Shown here: positions 46,900-55,031 of the stretch, piece after piece
Position numbering within the stretch: position 1 is the first letter of the stretch
Layout: each line of letters begins with the position of its first letter
NCBI GenBank assembly: GCA_017550335.1
Contig: JAFZPM010000012.1
Coordinates: 1 to 63,739 of the forward strand
Direction: 5' to 3'
DNA length: 63,739 nucleotides
Origin: Paludibacteraceae bacterium
GTDB lineage: Bacteria > Bacteroidota > Bacteroidia > Bacteroidales > Paludibacteraceae
Translations under genes and position numbers: made by a program
The notes under the pieces: model-generated
What the model saw: only the letters and a program-made list of their open reading frames with translations
What the model was told of the DNA's origin: nothing
The model's database searches: none

Positions 46900-46929
46900 T
46901 TTGGCATTCAATCGATTTAATTAATTTTG
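46900..46929 (+). promoter_or_regulatory. Promoter of the Sel1-repeat gene
   Basis: TTTG (46900-46903), 18-nt spacer, TAATTTTG (46922-46929). It is 33 nt before the chosen ATG and supports that start. Confidence 0.65.
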
Positions 46930-46962
46930 TGCCGAGTTTTAACCAAAAGCAATACCATTATT

Positions 46963-48732
46963 ATGAATAGCGATTTTCACAAAAGGCACATCTTAGCGTT
47001 GCTAAGTCTCATCTCCTGTTGTGTTTGTGGAAATGCGAATGATTTAGAGGGTTCCGCACCTGACACCGTCATAAAGTCCGCTGAGGAGCTCTTCAAAGAG
47101 GGTGAGGCATACTATCAACGGAAGGTGTACGATACTGCTTTCACCAGATTCGGGGAGGCTGCCCAGCAGGGACATGCCCAAGCCCAATACCGCTACGGCA
47201 ACTGCCTACAACAGGGGAAAGGCACTACGTCCGACCCTAAACAAGCTCTCGCATGGTACCAAAAAGCGGCGGAGCAAGGTGTGACGGAAGCGCAATACAA
47301 GACCGCCCTCTGCCTTGAGGCGGGAACCGGGGCCGAGAAGGATACGGCACAAGCCCTGCAGTGGTACAAGAAAGCGGCAGGTCAACAACATAGCCAATCA
47401 CAGAAGATATTGGGAGACCGCTACGCGGAAGGGAAAGGTGTGGCGCAAGACCTCAAGGGGGCTGTCAACTGGTACACCCAGGCGGCGGAGCAAGGACTCG
47501 CCGAGGCGCAATACGAACTGGGCGATTGCTTCATGTACGGACGGGGCACCGTCAGGAATACGGAAGAGGGCGCGCATTGGTACCGCCAAGCGGCTGACCA
47601 AGGGTATGCGCAGGCACAATGCGCGATAGGCAACTGCTACAAGGAGGGCATCGGCATAGACCCTAACCCACGCCTCGCCTTCCGCTGGATCCGCATGGCG
47701 GCGGAACAGGGACTGACCAAGGCGCAGAACGATCTGGGCGTTTGCTACGAACAAGCCGTCGGAACGGACAAGAACGAACGGGAGGCGGTCAACCTCTACA
47801 CCAAGGCGGCCCAAAAAGGATATGCGGAGGCGCAATGCAACCTCGGCGCCTGCTACGAGAAGGGCCTTGGCGTCACCAAGAACAATGCGGAGGCGATCAA
47901 TTGGTACAAAAAGGCGGCCGAGCAAGGCAACGCCCAAGCCCAATGCCAGATAGCGATGTGCTACAAGAACGGCAGCGGTGTGACCAAGAGCACCACCGAG
48001 ATGATCAATTGGTACAAGAAGGCGGCGGAACAAGGCAATGCCATGGCGCAATGCAACCTCGGCAATTGTTACGAGCGGGGGGACGGTGTCTTCAAAAACT
48101 ACTCGGAAGCGGCTTTCTGGTATAGGAAAGCGGCGCAACAGGAGTATGCAGAGGCTCAATTCCACCTCGGCAACCTGTGCTACAACGGTATGGGCATGGA
48201 AAAGAACATCGAGGAGGCGGTCAACTGGTACCGGAAGGCGGCGGAACGTGGCAACGCGACCGCACAATTCAACCTCGGTTCCTGCTACTACAATGGAATA
48301 GGCACGGAGAAAGATGTGCCGACGGCCATCAACTGGTTCAAGAAGGCGGCGGAACAGGATGACGCCATGGCGCAATCCTTCCTCGGCTACTGCTACGAAA
48401 ACGGGTTCGGGGTGGAGATGGACGAGACGGAGGTCGCCAAATGGTACGGCAAGGCGGCAAGGCAAGGCGACGCGAAAGCGCAGTACAAGCTGGGCGTCTG
48501 CTACTACAAAGGCAACGGTATCCAACAGAACTACGAGGAGGCTGTCAATTGGTTCAGGAAAGCGGCGGAGCAGGGCTATGTCAGCGCGCAACACAACCTC
48601 GGCGTCTGCTACGACAACGGATATGGCACGGAACAAGACCACAAGGAGGCGGTCGTGTGGTACAAGAAGGCCGCTAAACAGGGCGATGTCTCTTCCCAAA
48701 GGGTGCTGAGGAACAAGGGGATCAGCTGGTAG
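46963..48732 (+). CDS. Secreted or periplasmic Sel1-repeat protein
   Basis: 589 residues from the ATG at 46963; an upstream in-frame TTG was rejected because it overlaps the -7 box and precedes the signal peptide. The N-terminus (HILALLSLISCCVCGNA) is a signal peptide and could also be a poor lipobox. The rest is 14 complete 36-residue Sel1-like TPR repeats plus a partial one (pattern AQCNLGxCYExGxGVxKN, AxxWYxKAAEQG). These form an alpha-solenoid for protein-protein contacts. Sel1 proteins often act as scaffolds in stress and envelope pathways. It is divergent from a J-domain paralog, so a link to that array is possible but unproven. Confidence 0.92.
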   Translation: MNSDFHKRHILALLSLISCCVCGNANDLEGSAPDTVIKSAEELFKEGEAYYQRKVYDTAFTRFGEAAQQGHAQAQYRYGNCLQQGKGTTSDPKQALAWYQKAAEQGVTEAQYKTALCLEAGTGAEKDTAQALQWYKKAAGQQHSQSQKILGDRYAEGKGVAQDLKGAVNWYTQAAEQGLAEAQYELGDCFMYGRGTVRNTEEGAHWYRQAADQGYAQAQCAIGNCYKEGIGIDPNPRLAFRWIRMAAEQGLTKAQNDLGVCYEQAVGTDKNEREAVNLYTKAAQKGYAEAQCNLGACYEKGLGVTKNNAEAINWYKKAAEQGNAQAQCQIAMCYKNGSGVTKSTTEMINWYKKAAEQGNAMAQCNLGNCYERGDGVFKNYSEAAFWYRKAAQQEYAEAQFHLGNLCYNGMGMEKNIEEAVNWYRKAAERGNATAQFNLGSCYYNGIGTEKDVPTAINWFKKAAEQDDAMAQSFLGYCYENGFGVEMDETEVAKWYGKAARQGDAKAQYKLGVCYYKGNGIQQNYEEAVNWFRKAAEQGYVSAQHNLGVCYDNGYGTEQDHKEAVVWYKKAAKQGDVSSQRVLRNKGISW

Positions 48733-48795
48733 GAGACAATTTTGAATTAAGAATTTTGAATTTTGAATTAAGAATCAGATTGTCATCCTGTTACG

Positions 48796-48823
48796 GTAGA
48801 GACGATGTGCACATCGTCTCCAC
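48796..48823. repeat. Palindrome of the GTAGAGACG type
   Basis: The 22-nt core GAGACGATGTGCACATCGTCTC is a perfect palindrome with near-matching GTA/CAC flanks. Confidence 0.75.
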
Positions 48824-48827
48824 AAAA

Positions 48828-48865
48828 GAAGCGGAGATGCTCCAAGGGTAGAGCATCCCCGCTTC
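48828..48865. terminator. Terminator hairpin between convergent Sel1 and GH16 genes
   Basis: Arms GAAGCGG-a-GATGCTC and GAGCATC-c-CCGCTTC with an 8-nt loop. CTTTA follows on the plus strand and TTTTG on the minus strand. Confidence 0.75.
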
Positions 48866-48914
48866 CTTTATCTTTCAATAACCCATTGGCCACGTTGAGC
48901 CAATGTGTCCTCAT

Positions 48915-49748
48915 TTATTTAGGTTCCTTTGTGAGCCTCAACTGCAGGTTGCCATCCTCGACCACCACGTTCGCTATCTTCTCCGTCACGAGTTCCATCT
49001 TCCAGTTTCCACGTCCCCAGCGGGTAGAGGAGAACTCGTCGAAGTCGTCCGTCCATAACTCCGCGAATGATTTAGATTCCTCGTCATACGAATAGACCTT
49101 CACGTAATCGATGTATTGAGTGACAGGGATATCCTTGGAATTCAGTGTGCCCACCCAACTTGTTGAACTGCTCGCCCACAGGTTGAAACGGAGACTTTGG
49201 TTCTCCACCAGAGAGGCGATCTGATCCTTCGAATCACCCACCTCGGTACGTCTCACCTCTTTCCCGTCGACCAGCCAAGCCACGTAATCAGGCGTCCATT
49301 CCATCACGTATACATGGTAATCCTCGTTAACCGGGTAAGAGAGGGAGTGCTTCTGTTCCGAAGTCACTTTCCTCGAAGAGTTGCCTGTGATGATATTGGA
49401 CTGGAAACCCAACTGGTCCTTGCCGATCACCTCGATATCCAACTCGTTCCAAGGCTTTCCCCCGCCCACATAGGAATCGTTGTAGTAGAGGAACATGGAA
49501 CTGATGCAGCCAGGGGCGTACGCCATCTTCATCTTAGCCTCGAAACGGCCGTACTTGAAGGTCTCCTTCGAGTAGATCTCCGCACCGTAATAGTTGTACT
49601 CCGTCTTATCCTCCTTCTGGTCATCCTTGCCCTGCTGCTCCTTCTTAGGAGGGGTGTTGTTCTCCGGCTCATCCTCGTCGTGCGAGCAGGCAAACATGCC
49701 CAACAGCAAGCCCATACTCAGTAATTTCAATAAATTAGATTGCTTCAT
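48915..49748 (-). CDS. Circularly permuted GH16 licheninase (1,3-1,4-beta-glucanase), lipoprotein
   Basis: 277 residues from the ATG at 49748 (an ATG 30 nt upstream lacks a sensible signal). The lipobox ends at C21 (LLLGMFAC), followed by a charged EDEPEN linker, so it is an outer-membrane-anchored enzyme. The catalytic motif ELDIE (E102, D104, E106) lies only 50 residues after the linker, preceded by YSKETFKYGRFEAKMKM. The strand block normally found at the N-terminus of GH16 (DFDEFSSTRWGRGNWKMEL, VVVEDGNLQLRLTKE) is at the C-terminus. This is the permuted order known from the Fibrobacter succinogenes lichenase, whose FQSNIITG and SSMFLY segments also match. It should hydrolyse mixed-linkage beta-glucan of cereals. 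Transfer between rumen bacteria is likely. Confidence 0.93.
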   Translation of the reverse strand: MKQSNLLKLLSMGLLLGMFACSHDEDEPENNTPPKKEQQGKDDQKEDKTEYNYYGAEIYSKETFKYGRFEAKMKMAYAPGCISSMFLYYNDSYVGGGKPWNELDIEVIGKDQLGFQSNIITGNSSRKVTSEQKHSLSYPVNEDYHVYVMEWTPDYVAWLVDGKEVRRTEVGDSKDQIASLVENQSLRFNLWASSSTSWVGTLNSKDIPVTQYIDYVKVYSYDEESKSFAELWTDDFDEFSSTRWGRGNWKMELVTEKIANVVVEDGNLQLRLTKEPK

Positions 49749-49836
49749 CTTAATACAATTAGTTAAAAAACAGTTCATTTATCGCTCCCTTAACAAGGGC
49801 GTCAAATGCAAAGATAAAATAAATAAACATTCCATA

Positions 49837-49936
49837 CATAATTCAAAATTCAAAATTGACTTCATCGAACTAACGTTTCATAATCCTTAATTCTTAATTC
49901 TTAATTCTTAATTCATAATTCAAAATTCATAATTAA
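49837..49936. repeat. Dispersed repeat family A with long TTAATTC run
   Basis: The core TTGACTTCATCGAACTAACG is flanked on both sides by TTCAAAATT and TTAATTC iterations. Confidence 0.7.
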
Positions 49937-49937
49937 A

Positions 49938-50035
49938 AAAGGTGGGGACCACTTGTCTCAAGCAATCTCCACCTGTAACATCAATTGTAAATTTACATCA
50001 GTGTAATGTGAATATATACTAATATATATAAAATA
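49938..50035. repeat. Hairpin repeat element, copy 1 (short)
   Basis: Arms GGTGGGGA/TCTCCACC around CCACTTGTCTCAAGCAA are followed by TGTAAATTTACATCAGTGTA. The same layout recurs at 50218 and 50699 with different stem bases that still pair. Confidence 0.65.
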
Positions 50036-50081
50036 ATCGAGAATTGCAAATTTATCAATGATTATTTTTAGGCGCCAGACA

Positions 50082-50173
50082 AAATTCATAATTGACTACG
50101 TCGAACTATCGTTCCATAATTCTTAATTGACTTCGTCGAACTGACGTTTCATAATTCTTAATTCTTAATTATC
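50082..50173. repeat. Dispersed repeat family A, two tandem copies
   Basis: TTGACTACGTCGAACTATCG and TTGACTTCGTCGAACTGACG cores are separated by TTCCATAATTCTTAA. Confidence 0.7.
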
Positions 50174-50217
50174 ACGTTTTTCCCCATTAGGGGATGTCTA
50201 GCACGATTATTGATTTC

Positions 50218-50457
50218 TGGATTAGGACTGCGATTCAGTCCTAAGGGTTGCCGGTTGCCCGGCGCGTCGTAAAGGCTTTTCAGCCTGATGACCTTTCGGC
50301 CATGTCATATATCACATTCAAAGTATTCCGAAAAAGGGGGAGACCACTCGTCCCAAGCAGTCTCCTCCAAGACATACTTTGTAAGTTTACATTCAGTGTT
50401 AATGTGTAATACTTGAATATAGGAAAAATGATTGGTTCCTGCAAATTTTCAGTGCGT
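50218..50457. repeat. Long direct repeat with hairpins, copy 2
   Basis: The 240-bp unit begins with the TTAGGACT/AGTCCTAA hairpin and GCCGGTTGCCCGGC, then the GGGGGAGAC/GTCTCCTCC hairpin and TTACATTCAGTGTTAATGTG. It is about 85-90% identical by eye to copy 3. Confidence 0.8.
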
Positions 50458-50698
50458 TTTTTTCGCCTAAGAGTACAAATTCATCCTCCCCATCCAATAT
50501 GGGGCAGAAAACGCGAATAAAGGGATGAAAAATCAATATTGGGGTGCCACACATCTTTTCCCGAGGAATCGGAGGGGAGCGGATGGCTGCGGGTCCCGGT
50601 CGACCGTGTGCCGCAAGACAAGGCTGGTCCACAAGTGGGGAGAGTCTCCCGCCCGCCTCGTGAATCGGCCCAAGGCCAATCCATACATCTGTTGTCGC

Positions 50699-50935
50699 CG
50701 GATTAGGACTGCGATTCAGTCCTAAGGGGGTGCCGGTTGCCCGGCGCGTCGTAAAGGCTTTTCAGCCTGATGACCTTTCGGCCATATCATATATCTGTCA
50801 AAGTGTCTTAAAAAGGGGAGACCACTTATCCCAAGCAGTCTCACCCCAGACATACTTTGTAAATTTACATTCAGTGTTAATGTGTAACGATATGAATATA
50901 GCAAAAAAGAAGCGTCCGCGCAAATTTTCAGACGA
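50699..50935. repeat. Long direct repeat with hairpins, copy 3
   Basis: It has the same order as copy 2. The inner hairpin is GGGGAGAC/GTCT(CA)CCCC. It ends about 190 bp before J-domain paralog 3. Confidence 0.8.
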
Positions 50936-51126
50936 AAAAAAACGCGTCAGAGACCATTATCAACAGCGCGGAGAAAGAAAAATCAATGAAAGGGAAAAAC
51001 GACATCACGGCGGAAAAGTGGATTTTATGATGTATTCCCCGTTTTTATTTTCCGAATTGATTCTGTTTTCATAATTTTACTTGTTTTTTTATGGAAAGTT
51101 TTTTGTCTCTGATTTGAAAGATTAAT

Positions 51127-52323
51127 ATGGATAACGAGAAGATTGAAAGATTATTCGAGAGTTGGAAGAAAAAGAAGATGTTGACGAAGAGTGGAGCGTT
51201 GCGCGTCAGGAGCAATCTCATGTATGCTTTGGGTGGATTGCTCTTATGCCCTGGTTTCTATTTCTTCTTCCTCCAGAAGCTCGGGGGACCTCTTGTCGCT
51301 GGCGTTTTGGCGGTGCTCTGTTACCTTGTCGGAATGTTGTTGTTCCCCACCCATGATTTCCACAAGGACCGTATGGAGTTGACCTATCTGTGGGGACTCT
51401 TCAGACGTAAGTATTATTATACGGATATAGAGGGTGCCCGCCATTCCTCTTACTATAACCAGAAGTCGCATGCTTGGGTGAGGGCGATTTACATCCGTTT
51501 CTCGAACCATATGTATTCCGTGGAGGAGCAACCCAGCTCGAAATCCAAGTTCGACGCTTTGGCACGGTTGCTTAGCTCTGGTTTTAAGCCTTTGTTCGTC
51601 AGCGAGTTGTACTACAATAAGATGGTCCGTCTCTTCGCGAATGTGATAGCGCTGAAGGAGGATCCCCAATATCAGTCCGTGGAGACCCAATGCGCGTTGA
51701 AATACCTTTCCGAATCCAAGTATCATATTTATGATTACCGGGATGACCTTTCCGAGCAGATTGACCAGTATAATAAATACCGGAGAAAGAACAATCTTCC
51801 TGCGGAGATGAACTATGTCAATGTCTGTTTGTCCATCATGCAGGACAAGAGCGCAGACTATGCCGACCGTTTGGAACTTCTGACGCACCTCTTCGAGTGC
51901 GCCTATGCGAGCGACGGTTCGGTGGACGACGAGGAGTTGGATTATCTTTCCCGCATCGCCTATTATTTCTGCATCAAGGATTGGGACCTCCTCTCGCTGA
52001 AGTATCAGTTCGAAGCGGTGAAGCAGGAGCAGTCTGGCGGTCAGACCGGGAGTGACGCCTATGCGAGTGAGCGCTACCGTTCCGTCTGTGCCAGCCGCAA
52101 ACGCGAGGCCTTCAACCTGTTGGGACTGAAGGCGGACGCCACGATGGAGGAGGTGAAGAGCGCCTACCGCACGCTGGTGAAGAGTTGCCACCCGGATACC
52201 CTTCCGCCTACCGCCACGGAGGCGGAGCGGGAGGAGGCGTCACAACGTTTCCGTACCATCACGGAGGCCTACGATTTTCTGTGTGCGGAGTTGGTCGCGG
52301 AGCCGGTTAGCGTGACGAGATGA
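51127..52323 (+). CDS. Membrane J-domain protein, TM-PH-like-TerB-J paralog 3
   Basis: 398 residues, the closest match in layout to paralog 1 (KRKYYYTDL in paralog 1, RRKYYYTDI here). Start helix MDNEKIERLFESWKKKK; membrane helices about 33-50 and 56-75; PH-like region HDFHKDRMELTYLWGLF. A helical block at 165-200 (MVRLFANVIALKEDPQYQ) precedes the TerB-like domain with FECAYASDGSVDDEELDYL. J-domain HPD at 355-357; tail EPVSVTR. The last 189 bp differ from the next gene at one base only. It lacks the array-type leaderless promoter: the sequence before the ATG is CTGATTTGAAAGATTAAT. It is the first gene of the plus-strand block and lies 18 nt before paralog 4. Confidence 0.9.
   Translation: MDNEKIERLFESWKKKKMLTKSGALRVRSNLMYALGGLLLCPGFYFFFLQKLGGPLVAGVLAVLCYLVGMLLFPTHDFHKDRMELTYLWGLFRRKYYYTDIEGARHSSYYNQKSHAWVRAIYIRFSNHMYSVEEQPSSKSKFDALARLLSSGFKPLFVSELYYNKMVRLFANVIALKEDPQYQSVETQCALKYLSESKYHIYDYRDDLSEQIDQYNKYRRKNNLPAEMNYVNVCLSIMQDKSADYADRLELLTHLFECAYASDGSVDDEELDYLSRIAYYFCIKDWDLLSLKYQFEAVKQEQSGGQTGSDAYASERYRSVCASRKREAFNLLGLKADATMEEVKSAYRTLVKSCHPDTLPPTATEAEREEASQRFRTITEAYDFLCAELVAEPVSVTR
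52135..52323 (+). repeat. Homogenised J-domain segment, copy in paralog 3
   Basis: 189 bp identical to 53401-53589 except for one T/C difference (AGTTGC against AGCTGC), although the proteins are strongly diverged upstream. This points to gene conversion or recent recombination. Confidence 0.9.
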
Positions 52324-52328
52324 TATGC

Positions 52329-52336
52329 TAGCTTTG
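52329..52336 (+). promoter_or_regulatory. Array -7 box, paralog 4
   Basis: TAGCTTTG ends 5 nt (GAACT) before the ATG. The -33 region falls in the end of paralog 3 and is poor, so cotranscription with paralog 3 is also possible. Confidence 0.6.
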
Positions 52337-52341
52337 GAACT

Positions 52342-53589
52342 ATGGATAAGGAAAAGATAGATAGTGCGTTCGAAGACCTGAAGCGTCGGGGGGCGCTGAC
52401 GAAAGGTGGGGCTTTCTATGTCGGAGATTCTGTGGGCACCATAATAATCACACTCGTTTTCACTCTGATTCTTTTTCCCGTTTGGACTTGGGTAATCGTC
52501 AGCAATACGGTATCTGATGGATCTCTAATAGGCATGTCGATTTTTTCTACTTTATTCATTAGTTTGTACCTGTGCGGTCTGTGGCTGCGGCCTGCTCGTC
52601 AATATTGGTATAGAGACCGTCTTGTGACAAAAAATGCTCTCGGAGGTAATGCGCATGAGTATAGCTATTCCGAAATCAGTGAAATTAAAAGGTATTTGAA
52701 AAATGATGTAAGCTCGAAGGGTGGCTATAAGATGGTTATAGACATATGCTTCCGCGACCGCAAAACGGATTCTATTTCGATCGATGATGATCCACGTGCG
52801 CACGACTTCTTTCGTTCTTGTCTTGACGATATCTTTTACGATCATATGGACGATGTGCATGATGAGTATGATTTGAGGATGAAGTTCTTTGCCAGAGTGC
52901 TTAAAAGGGATGCTGCCGAGTGCCGTCCGTATGTGAAGGAACGTCAATGCGCGGTGCGCTATTTCCTTGGTCTGAAGACGTATCGTGGCAAAGGGTCTGA
53001 AGAGCGTTTTTTCACGGATCGTCTTGCCTATTGGTTGAGACAATGCAAACGTGACACGAAGGAGAAATGTTTGAAGGATTGCCGTGCGCTGGGTCGTGAA
53101 ATCATGAAATCAAAAAACATGGTTTATGAGGAACGACTGGAGTTGCTTACCTGTTTCTTCGAATGCACCTATGTGGAGGATGGCCTGGTGGATGAGTGGG
53201 AACTGGAACTTCTCAATCAAATCGCAGTTAGCCTCGAGATCAAATCTTGGGATTTCGTTTCCCTGAAGCATCGCTTTGAAGGGAAAAAGCAGGAGGAGTC
53301 CAAACGAAAGGGCAAGGAGGATACCCGGCAACAGAATCGCTATCAACAGGTTTGCTCTAATCGCAAGCATGAGGCCTATTCCCTGCTGAACCTGGAGCCG
53401 GACGCCACGATGGAGGAGGTGAAGAGCGCCTACCGCACGCTGGTGAAGAGCTGCCACCCGGATACCCTTCCGCCTACCGCCACGGAGGCGGAGCGGGAGG
53501 AGGCGTCACAACGTTTCCGTACCATCACGGAGGCCTACGATTTTCTGTGTGCGGAGTTGGTCGCGGAGCCGGTTAGCGTGACGAGATGA
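52342..53589 (+). CDS. Membrane J-domain protein, TM-PH-like-TerB-J paralog 4 (most diverged middle)
   Basis: 415 residues. The start MDKEKIDSAFEDLKRRGALT fits the family. Two membrane helices (about 36-57, 63-82) have the pattern IIITLVFTLILFPVW. The PH-like part (YWYRDRLVTKNALGG) has almost no identity with its neighbours. The TerB-like domain is altered to FECTYVEDGLVDEWELELL, losing the usual ASDG. The region between is enriched in Arg, Lys and Cys. The J-domain is a near-copy of that of paralog 3 (HPD at 372-374; tail EPVSVTR). This gene best shows the variable-head, constant-tail pattern. Confidence 0.88.
   Translation: MDKEKIDSAFEDLKRRGALTKGGAFYVGDSVGTIIITLVFTLILFPVWTWVIVSNTVSDGSLIGMSIFSTLFISLYLCGLWLRPARQYWYRDRLVTKNALGGNAHEYSYSEISEIKRYLKNDVSSKGGYKMVIDICFRDRKTDSISIDDDPRAHDFFRSCLDDIFYDHMDDVHDEYDLRMKFFARVLKRDAAECRPYVKERQCAVRYFLGLKTYRGKGSEERFFTDRLAYWLRQCKRDTKEKCLKDCRALGREIMKSKNMVYEERLELLTCFFECTYVEDGLVDEWELELLNQIAVSLEIKSWDFVSLKHRFEGKKQEESKRKGKEDTRQQNRYQQVCSNRKHEAYSLLNLEPDATMEEVKSAYRTLVKSCHPDTLPPTATEAEREEASQRFRTITEAYDFLCAELVAEPVSVTR
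53401..53589 (+). repeat. Homogenised J-domain segment, copy in paralog 4
   Basis: Partner of 52135-52323, one mismatch in 189 bp. Paralog 5 carries a close third version. Confidence 0.9.
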
Positions 53590-53652
53590 TGCCCTCTTAT
53601 GCTCTGAAAGGCCACTCCATTATCTAGCCTAGGGCAATACCCTGGGGAATTT
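53590..53652. repeat. Two-hairpin repeat family B after paralog 4
   Basis: CTGAAAGGCCACTCCATTAT is followed by CCTAGGGCAATACCCTGGGG (imperfect palindrome). It begins directly at the stop codon. Confidence 0.75.
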
Positions 53653-53690
53653 AAATCAATCCAAGCACCATCATGTTTCAAAAAATACGC

Positions 53691-53698
53691 TAATTTTG
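53691..53698 (+). promoter_or_regulatory. Array -7 box, paralog 5 (predicted leaderless)
   Basis: TAATTTTG ends 5 nt (GAACT) before the ATG. CAAAAAATACGC precedes it. Confidence 0.7.
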
Positions 53699-53703
53699 GA
53701 ACT

Positions 53704-54909
53704 ATGGACACGAAGAGAATAGAAGACTTATTTGCGAACTGGAGGAAAAAGCCCTTTTTCCTGACAAGGAAGGGGGCATTGTCTCTTGGACGATCACCTC
53801 TCGCTTATATTATAGGGGCATGTCCTTCGCTTTTTTACGTGTTTGTTTTCTTGCTGATCACGGATGGCAACGGACCAGTTTCTCTTCTTTGTGCGATAAT
53901 TTTTGCCTTCCTGGTTGTTTCCGCGTTTCCTGTCAAGTGCTTTTACAAAGATCGCATGGAGATTAAACATCTCTGCGGGCTTGTAAAACGTAAGTTTTAT
54001 TATACTGACCTGAAGAAAATCGTCTATTCATCCTATTTCGATAAAAAAACGAATGTGGGAAAGACGACCCTTATCATCACGTTCAAAGATTTGCTATACC
54101 AAGTGGATCGTGATTCCATCGATGAAACGAGGTTCGATTGTTTGGTGCAATTGTTTTCTTGTCACAAGACTCTATTCGTCAATGAGTGTTATTATATGCA
54201 GATGGCGAAACTCTTCGCGTATATGATAACGATAAAGAGTGACCCTCAATATCAGTACGTGGAGACCCAATTCGCGCTGAGGTATCTTGCGCAGGTGTGT
54301 GGAAACAACTTTGCGGATTATGATAAAAACCTTGCCTCCGGAATAAAACGATACAATGCGTATAGAAGGATGAACAAACTCCCCGCGGAATTGGGGTGTG
54401 CCTCCATCTGCTTCGACATCCTGCAGAACATGGGTGTGCGCTATGCGGACCGGTTGAATTTGTTTTCTGCGCTTTTCGAGTGCGCCTATGCGAGCGATGG
54501 CATGGTGGACGACGTGGAATTGAGCCGCCTCTCCCGTTTCGCTTATTACCTGCGTATCAAGGAGTGGGACTTCCTCTCGCTGAAGTATCGCTTCGAGGCG
54601 GAGAGCCAGACAAAAGGACAACGGGAAGGCACGGAGAACGCCCGGCAACAAGAACGTTACCAATCCGCCTATTCCAACCGCCTGAAGGAGGCGGCTTATA
54701 AGATATTGGGATTGGACGAGAAATCCACGTTGGAGGAGGTGAAGAGCGCCTACCGCACGCTGGTGAAGAGCTGCCACCCGGACACCTTGCCGTCCACCGC
54801 CACGGAGGCGGAGCGGGAGGAGGCGTCACAACGCTTCCGTACCATCACGGAGGCCTACGATTTTCTGAGCGCGGAGCTGGTCGCGGAGCCGGTTAGCGCG
54901 ATGAGATGA
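53704..54909 (+). CDS. Membrane J-domain protein, TM-PH-like-TerB-J paralog 5
   Basis: 401 residues; start MDTKRIEDLFANWRKKPFFL, close to paralog 1. Membrane helices at about 35-54 and 60-78. The PH-like region KCFYKDRMEIKHLCGLVKRK and the following block (MAKLFAYMITIKSDPQYQ) also resemble paralog 1, so these two are probably the closest pair outside the J-domain despite lying on opposite strands. The TerB-like domain has FECAYASDGMVDDVELSRL. The J-domain carries one extra Ala (EAAYKILGL), HPD at 358-360 and a tail of EPVSAMR, slightly off the family ending. It is followed by a two-hairpin repeat. Confidence 0.88.
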   Translation: MDTKRIEDLFANWRKKPFFLTRKGALSLGRSPLAYIIGACPSLFYVFVFLLITDGNGPVSLLCAIIFAFLVVSAFPVKCFYKDRMEIKHLCGLVKRKFYYTDLKKIVYSSYFDKKTNVGKTTLIITFKDLLYQVDRDSIDETRFDCLVQLFSCHKTLFVNECYYMQMAKLFAYMITIKSDPQYQYVETQFALRYLAQVCGNNFADYDKNLASGIKRYNAYRRMNKLPAELGCASICFDILQNMGVRYADRLNLFSALFECAYASDGMVDDVELSRLSRFAYYLRIKEWDFLSLKYRFEAESQTKGQREGTENARQQERYQSAYSNRLKEAAYKILGLDEKSTLEEVKSAYRTLVKSCHPDTLPSTATEAEREEASQRFRTITEAYDFLSAELVAEPVSAMR

Positions 54910-54970
54910 CGTTCCCCTACGGACTGAAAGACCACTACATTATCTGGCCCAGGGCAACACCTTGGGGCAA
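54910..54970. repeat. Two-hairpin repeat family B after paralog 5
   Basis: ACTGAAAGACCACTACATTA then GGCCCAGGGCAACACCTTGG, starting at the stop codon. Diverged copy. Confidence 0.7.
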
Positions 54971-54995
54971 AATGAATTAAAATCAATGTCATGCT

Positions 54996-55026
54996 ATCGC
55001 ATTTTCATAAAAATATGCTAAATTTG
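54996..55026 (+). promoter_or_regulatory. Array promoter, paralog 6 (predicted leaderless)
   Basis: ATCG, 19 nt, TAAATTTG, 5 nt (AAACT) to the ATG. Confidence 0.65.
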
Positions 55027-55031
55027 AAACT

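Larger units (their letters stand above)
49779..51126. other. 1.3-kb non-coding repeat region between GH16 and J-domain paralog 3
   Basis: It consists of family A repeats, three copies of a GACCACT-AAGCA hairpin element (two with a long upstream palindromic extension), and a 240-bp GC-richer stretch (50460-50698) without recognisable features. No convincing gene was seen. A basic 60-codon frame at 50892-51074 is considered spurious. Confidence 0.6.

Noticed and set aside
46927..46962. TTG start for the Sel1-repeat protein
   Set aside because: It overlaps the likely -7 box; the ATG at 46963 gives a proper signal peptide.
47102..48709. Several Arg-rich plus-strand frames within the Sel1 and FeoAB genes
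   Set aside because: They are out-of-frame translations of GC-rich repeats and lack starts with context or any domain.
50892..51074. Basic 60-codon frame beginning MNIAKKKRPRKFSD
   Set aside because: It starts inside the third hairpin repeat, the equivalent position in copy 2 has no start codon, no family is recognised, and the C-terminal end is simple hydrophobic sequence.
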